From contig NZ_JACCHP010000021.1 in assembly GCF_016031625.1 (NCBI RefSeq), positions 148,306-212,305 of the forward strand: DNA of 64,000 nucleotides, given 5' to 3'. Made by a program: the position numbers and the translations under genes. Under the pieces are notes generated by a model, which ran no database searches, had not been told where the DNA came from, and saw nothing but the letters and a program-made list of their open reading frames with translations. The DNA is from Bradyrhizobium agreste (GTDB taxonomy: Bacteria > Pseudomonadota > Alphaproteobacteria > Rhizobiales > Xanthobacteraceae). Below are positions 61,827-64,000 of this stretch, one piece after another (position 1 is the stretch's first letter; each line of letters starts with the position of its first letter).

Positions 61827-62651
61827 TTGACGTCCGACAATGCCCCTTCGTCCGCGCCGTTCGGCGCGTTCGCGCCCAATGCGGCGCAGGCTGCAATCAT
61901 CCGCCTCGCGCAAGCGTCGGGGCTGAAGCGCGGCGCATTCCGGCCGTGGATGTCGCGGCTGGTCAATCTGCTGCGCAGCGGGCCGGTCGACGTGCAATAT
62001 CAGGGCGCCTCGTTCCGCTTCCATCACCAGGGCAGCGCGACCGAGCGCGGCGCGTTGTTCAATCCCGACTACAATCTCGACGAGCTCGACTTCCTGCGCC
62101 AGCACACGCCTGCGGGCGGCACGTTCGTCGACGTCGGCGCCAACGTCGGCACCTTTGCGCTGGTGATGGCGCGGCAGGTCGGGCCATCCGGAAAAGTGGT
62201 GGCGATCGAGCCGCATCCGCTGACCTTCGGACGGCTCTCGTTCAACCACGCCGCGTCGAAAGCGCCGCAGGTGCGCCTGGTGCAGGCCGCCGCGGGCGAG
62301 CGCGACGGCGAGCTGATGATCGAGAGCGGCGGCGGCAACCTCGGCGCCACCCACGTCGTCACCGGCACGGCCAGTGCCGAGGCCATCAAGGTGCCGTCGC
62401 TGCGCCTGGTGCGTATTCTGGAGGAGGCCGGCGTCGGTCAGGTCGATTCGCTCAAGATCGACGTCGAGGGCTTTGAGGACCGCGTGCTGATCGGCTTCTT
62501 CCGCGACGCGCCGCAATCGCTGTGGCCGCGTGCGGTGGTGATCGAGCATCTGTCACAAAACGAATGGCAGCAGGATTGTATTGCCGACATGGTCGAGCGC
62601 GGCTTTACCATCGCACGCAAGACGCGAAGCAATACGTTCCTGTCCCGCTGA
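61827..62651 (+). CDS. FkbM-family methyltransferase
   Basis: 274 residues from a TTG start with GAGG about 9 bases before it; no ATG lies in the first third, so TTG is required for a full-length protein. S-adenosylmethionine-binding fold: GGTFVDVGANVGTFALVMARQVGPSGKVVAIEPHPLTFGRL is the FkbM signature, then VGQVDSLKIDVEGFEDRVLIGF. FkbM proteins O-methylate polyketides, glycans or other small molecules; the substrate here is unknown. It lies near the BacA-like gene but is separated from it by a repeat. Confidence 0.9.
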   Translation: MTSDNAPSSAPFGAFAPNAAQAAIIRLAQASGLKRGAFRPWMSRLVNLLRSGPVDVQYQGASFRFHHQGSATERGALFNPDYNLDELDFLRQHTPAGGTFVDVGANVGTFALVMARQVGPSGKVVAIEPHPLTFGRLSFNHAASKAPQVRLVQAAAGERDGELMIESGGGNLGATHVVTGTASAEAIKVPSLRLVRILEEAGVGQVDSLKIDVEGFEDRVLIGFFRDAPQSLWPRAVVIEHLSQNEWQQDCIADMVERGFTIARKTRSNTFLSR

Positions 62652-62675
62652 CATGGACGAACGAGGGAGGTTACG

Positions 62676-63062
62676 ATGATCGACCATCTGGGTTTCTCCG
62701 TCTCCGACTATGAGCGCGCCAAAGCGTTCTACGCCAAAGCGCTAGCGCCGCTCGGTTACGGCCTGATCATGGAAGTCACGGCCGAGCAGACCGGTCACGC
62801 TGCCGCCGCAGGATTCGGTGCTGACGGCAAGCCGGACTTCTGGTTCGGCGCGGAAGGCGCCATGAACAAGCCGGTGCATATTGCGATCGCGGCCAAGGAC
62901 CGCGCGACGGTGGACGCGTTCTACAAGGCAGCCATGGCGGCCGGTGGCCGCGACAACGGCCCGCCCGGCATCCGCCCGCATTATCATGCGAACTATTACG
63001 GAGCGTTTGTGCTCGATCCTGATGGCCACAACATCGAGGCAGTCTGCCACGCACCCGAATAA
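62676..63062 (+). CDS. VOC (glyoxalase/bleomycin resistance/dioxygenase) superfamily protein
   Basis: 128 residues. Two beta-alpha-beta-beta-beta modules: MIDHLGFSVSDYERAKAFYAKALAPLGYGL and PVHIAIAAKDRATVDAFYKAAMAAGG, ending with YYGAFVLDPDGHNIEAVCH, whose His and Glu are typical metal ligands. GGGAGG ribosome-binding site before the ATG. Starts 25 bases after the FkbM stop, so probably in one operon with it. Function unknown. Confidence 0.9.
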   Translation: MIDHLGFSVSDYERAKAFYAKALAPLGYGLIMEVTAEQTGHAAAAGFGADGKPDFWFGAEGAMNKPVHIAIAAKDRATVDAFYKAAMAAGGRDNGPPGIRPHYHANYYGAFVLDPDGHNIEAVCHAPE

Positions 63063-63147
63063 GGCGCGTTCCACGCCACGCCTAAAGGGAACATCGGCAC
63101 GGCATCATCGTTATCGTCCTTCTGGATAATCGATCACGAAGGTGCCG

Positions 63148-63390
63148 ATGCCGATCGAGCCGCCTGAGATTCCGCCGGCAACCCCGGGGACTCCGACCGA
63201 ACCGCCTCCTGGGATCCCGCCAGGCAATCCGCAACCCGATATCACGCCGCCAATGCACGAGCCCGGCGAGACACCGCGGCCGGATGAACTGCCCGGCCAT
63301 ATGCCCGAAGAAATTCCACGACGCGGACCGAACGGTCCGCTCACGCCCAATCCTGCGACGGACGCAACTTCACCGCAGGATCATCCATGA
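63148..63390 (+). CDS. Small proline-rich protein
   Basis: 80 residues from the ATG at 63148, with GAAGG about 6 bases upstream (a GTG at 63142 is also in frame). Almost a third Pro, with PP, TPP, EP and GIPPGNPQP repeats; no signal peptide, no Cys. Probably disordered. The residues look conserved in pattern rather than accidental, but no function can be named. Confidence 0.65.
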   Translation: MPIEPPEIPPATPGTPTEPPPGIPPGNPQPDITPPMHEPGETPRPDELPGHMPEEIPRRGPNGPLTPNPATDATSPQDHP

Positions 63391-63576
63391 GGAGGAGCAT
63401 CACGTGCGAGGCGATTGCAACCAGCGTCTGAATGCGCAATGAACGTTGCCATAGTGAGATGATTTGCGTGCAGAAATAAATCGCGCGGCGATTGCATCGC
63501 CCGCCACAATGCGGCCTAACGCGTAGCCGTTCATCACGACACTTCGACAAAGAACCTTCCGGGGAAGTTCACCATC

Positions 63577-64000
63577 ATGACCAACCTTCGTTTCGTGCTG
63601 CTTGCGACGACGGCTCTGACCGCGATGCAATTGGCCAACACCGCATCGCATGCGCAAGACGCTTCGCCGTTCGTCGTCGCGCAGGCCCAGCCGCAAGACA
63701 CGGGCCCTGACGGAAAACCGAAGCAGCCGCCGAAGGGACCGCCGGCAGCCGCGCCGCCTGCCGCTCCCGCGCGCCCCGCGGCTCCGCCGCCGGCGGCTGC
63801 ACCGCCTCATCCGCCTGCAGCTCCCCCGCCGGCGGCGGAGCCGCGGGGCGCGCGGGAGCGGCAGGCGGCGCGGCTGCCGGCGGTCCCTTCGGCGGCTGCT
63901 TCGGTTTTCCGTCAGGGCCCGTGTCTTGCGGCTGGGCCTGCGCGACGACGAACGGCGAAGCGTCTTGCGCATGCGATGCGGTGTTGGCCAATTTCATCGC
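63577..64000 (+). CDS. Secreted Pro/Ala-rich protein, 3' end outside the window
   Basis: Partial: open to the end of the window, 141 codons seen. Start at the ATG 63577, with GGGGAAG about 9 bases upstream. Signal peptide MTNLRFVLLATTALTAMQLANTASHAQ, then a mature N-terminus DASPFVVAQAQPQDTGPDG and a Pro/Ala-rich stretch to about residue 85. Such long Pro/Ala linkers with this leader occur in bradyrhizobial envelope proteins that end in an OmpA-type domain (recollection). From codon 84 the sequence is the reverse complement of the earlier part, and the encoded residues turn Arg-rich and unnatural, so this frame beyond 63825 may not be the true gene. Confidence 0.6.
   Translation, partial: MTNLRFVLLATTALTAMQLANTASHAQDASPFVVAQAQPQDTGPDGKPKQPPKGPPAAAPPAAPARPAAPPPAAAPPHPPAAPPPAAEPRGARERQAARLPAVPSAAASVFRQGPCLAAGPARRRTAKRLAHAMRCWPISS
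63622..63796. repeat. Left arm of a 175-bp inverted repeat
   Basis: Base i pairs with base 127622 - i. I checked blocks at 63661-63670, 63691-63700, 63721-63730, 63741-63750 and 63761-63770, all perfect; one mismatch seen at 63628/63994. The arm holds most of the signal peptide and Pro/Ala-rich coding part of the partial gene. Confidence 0.95.
63826..64000. repeat. Right arm of the 175-bp inverted repeat
   Basis: Reverse complement of 63622-63796, separated from it by a 29-bp spacer (63797-63825), and running to the last base of the window, so it may be longer. On the minus strand it reads as the start of a paralogue (ATG AAA instead of ATG CAA at the same point), in the same reading frame as the plus-strand gene. 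Confidence 0.95.

Noticed and set aside
63575..63997. 140-codon minus-strand ORF at the right edge
   Set aside because: It is the mirror image of the plus-strand gene created by the 175-bp inverted repeat; half of it is antisense. A true minus-strand gene, if any, would start beyond the window.

Overview
The window is high-GC chromosomal DNA from an alphaproteobacterium, most likely Bradyrhizobium or a close relative in Nitrobacteraceae. The basis is the gene order rpsT-dnaA-dnaN-recF-gyrB, the Bradyrhizobium-like protein sequences (a BacA-like ABC transporter and a malonyl-CoA synthetase among them), and the many intergenic inverted-repeat elements typical of these genomes. No rRNA, tRNA, CRISPR array or insertion sequence was recognised.

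Layout. 1-10 kb: replication core (rpsT, a ~1.2 kb non-coding stretch with DnaA-box-like sites, dnaA, dnaN, a DUF559 nuclease-like gene bracketed by repeats, recF, a secreted protein, gyrB). 10-20 kb: a small membrane protein, a MurA paralogue with Asp at the catalytic Cys position, a MATE exporter coupled to a DUF2867 protein, an RlpA-like protein, a FUSC protein, an MmgE/PrpD protein, a serine hydrolase and a membrane AraC regulator. 20-36 kb: pirin, purC, a SulP-STAS-cNMP transporter, succinate-semialdehyde dehydrogenase, a second serine hydrolase, adenosine kinase, murJ, trpS, a universal stress protein, Nfu and asd. 36-47 kb: small secreted and membrane proteins, a hexapeptide acetyltransferase, leuB, an MFS transporter, an MsrP-like molybdoenzyme with a cytochrome b partner, fasciclin, an SDR, matB and a TauE permease. 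47-50.7 kb: the sdhCDAB operon.

50.7-57.4 kb looks like an accessory region: more AT-rich, with small unrecognised ORFs. It holds a compact minus-strand operon for peptide export: a 69-aa peptide with a double-glycine-type leader, an HlyD-type adaptor, and an ABC transporter carrying an intact N-terminal C39 peptidase. A Tat-signal Gly-rich mini-protein with a near-consensus promoter sits convergently at its end. A hybrid histidine kinase and a BacA/SbmA-like ABC transporter follow at once, so export and uptake of peptides may be encoded side by side (inference). 61.8-64 kb: FkbM methyltransferase, VOC protein, Pro-rich small protein, and a Pro/Ala-rich secreted protein running off the window through a nearly perfect 175-bp inverted repeat.

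At least ten families of intergenic palindromic elements occur, one as a ~0.2-kb tandem duplication at the 3' end of adenosine kinase. Protein names rest on motif recognition by eye; no database search was possible.
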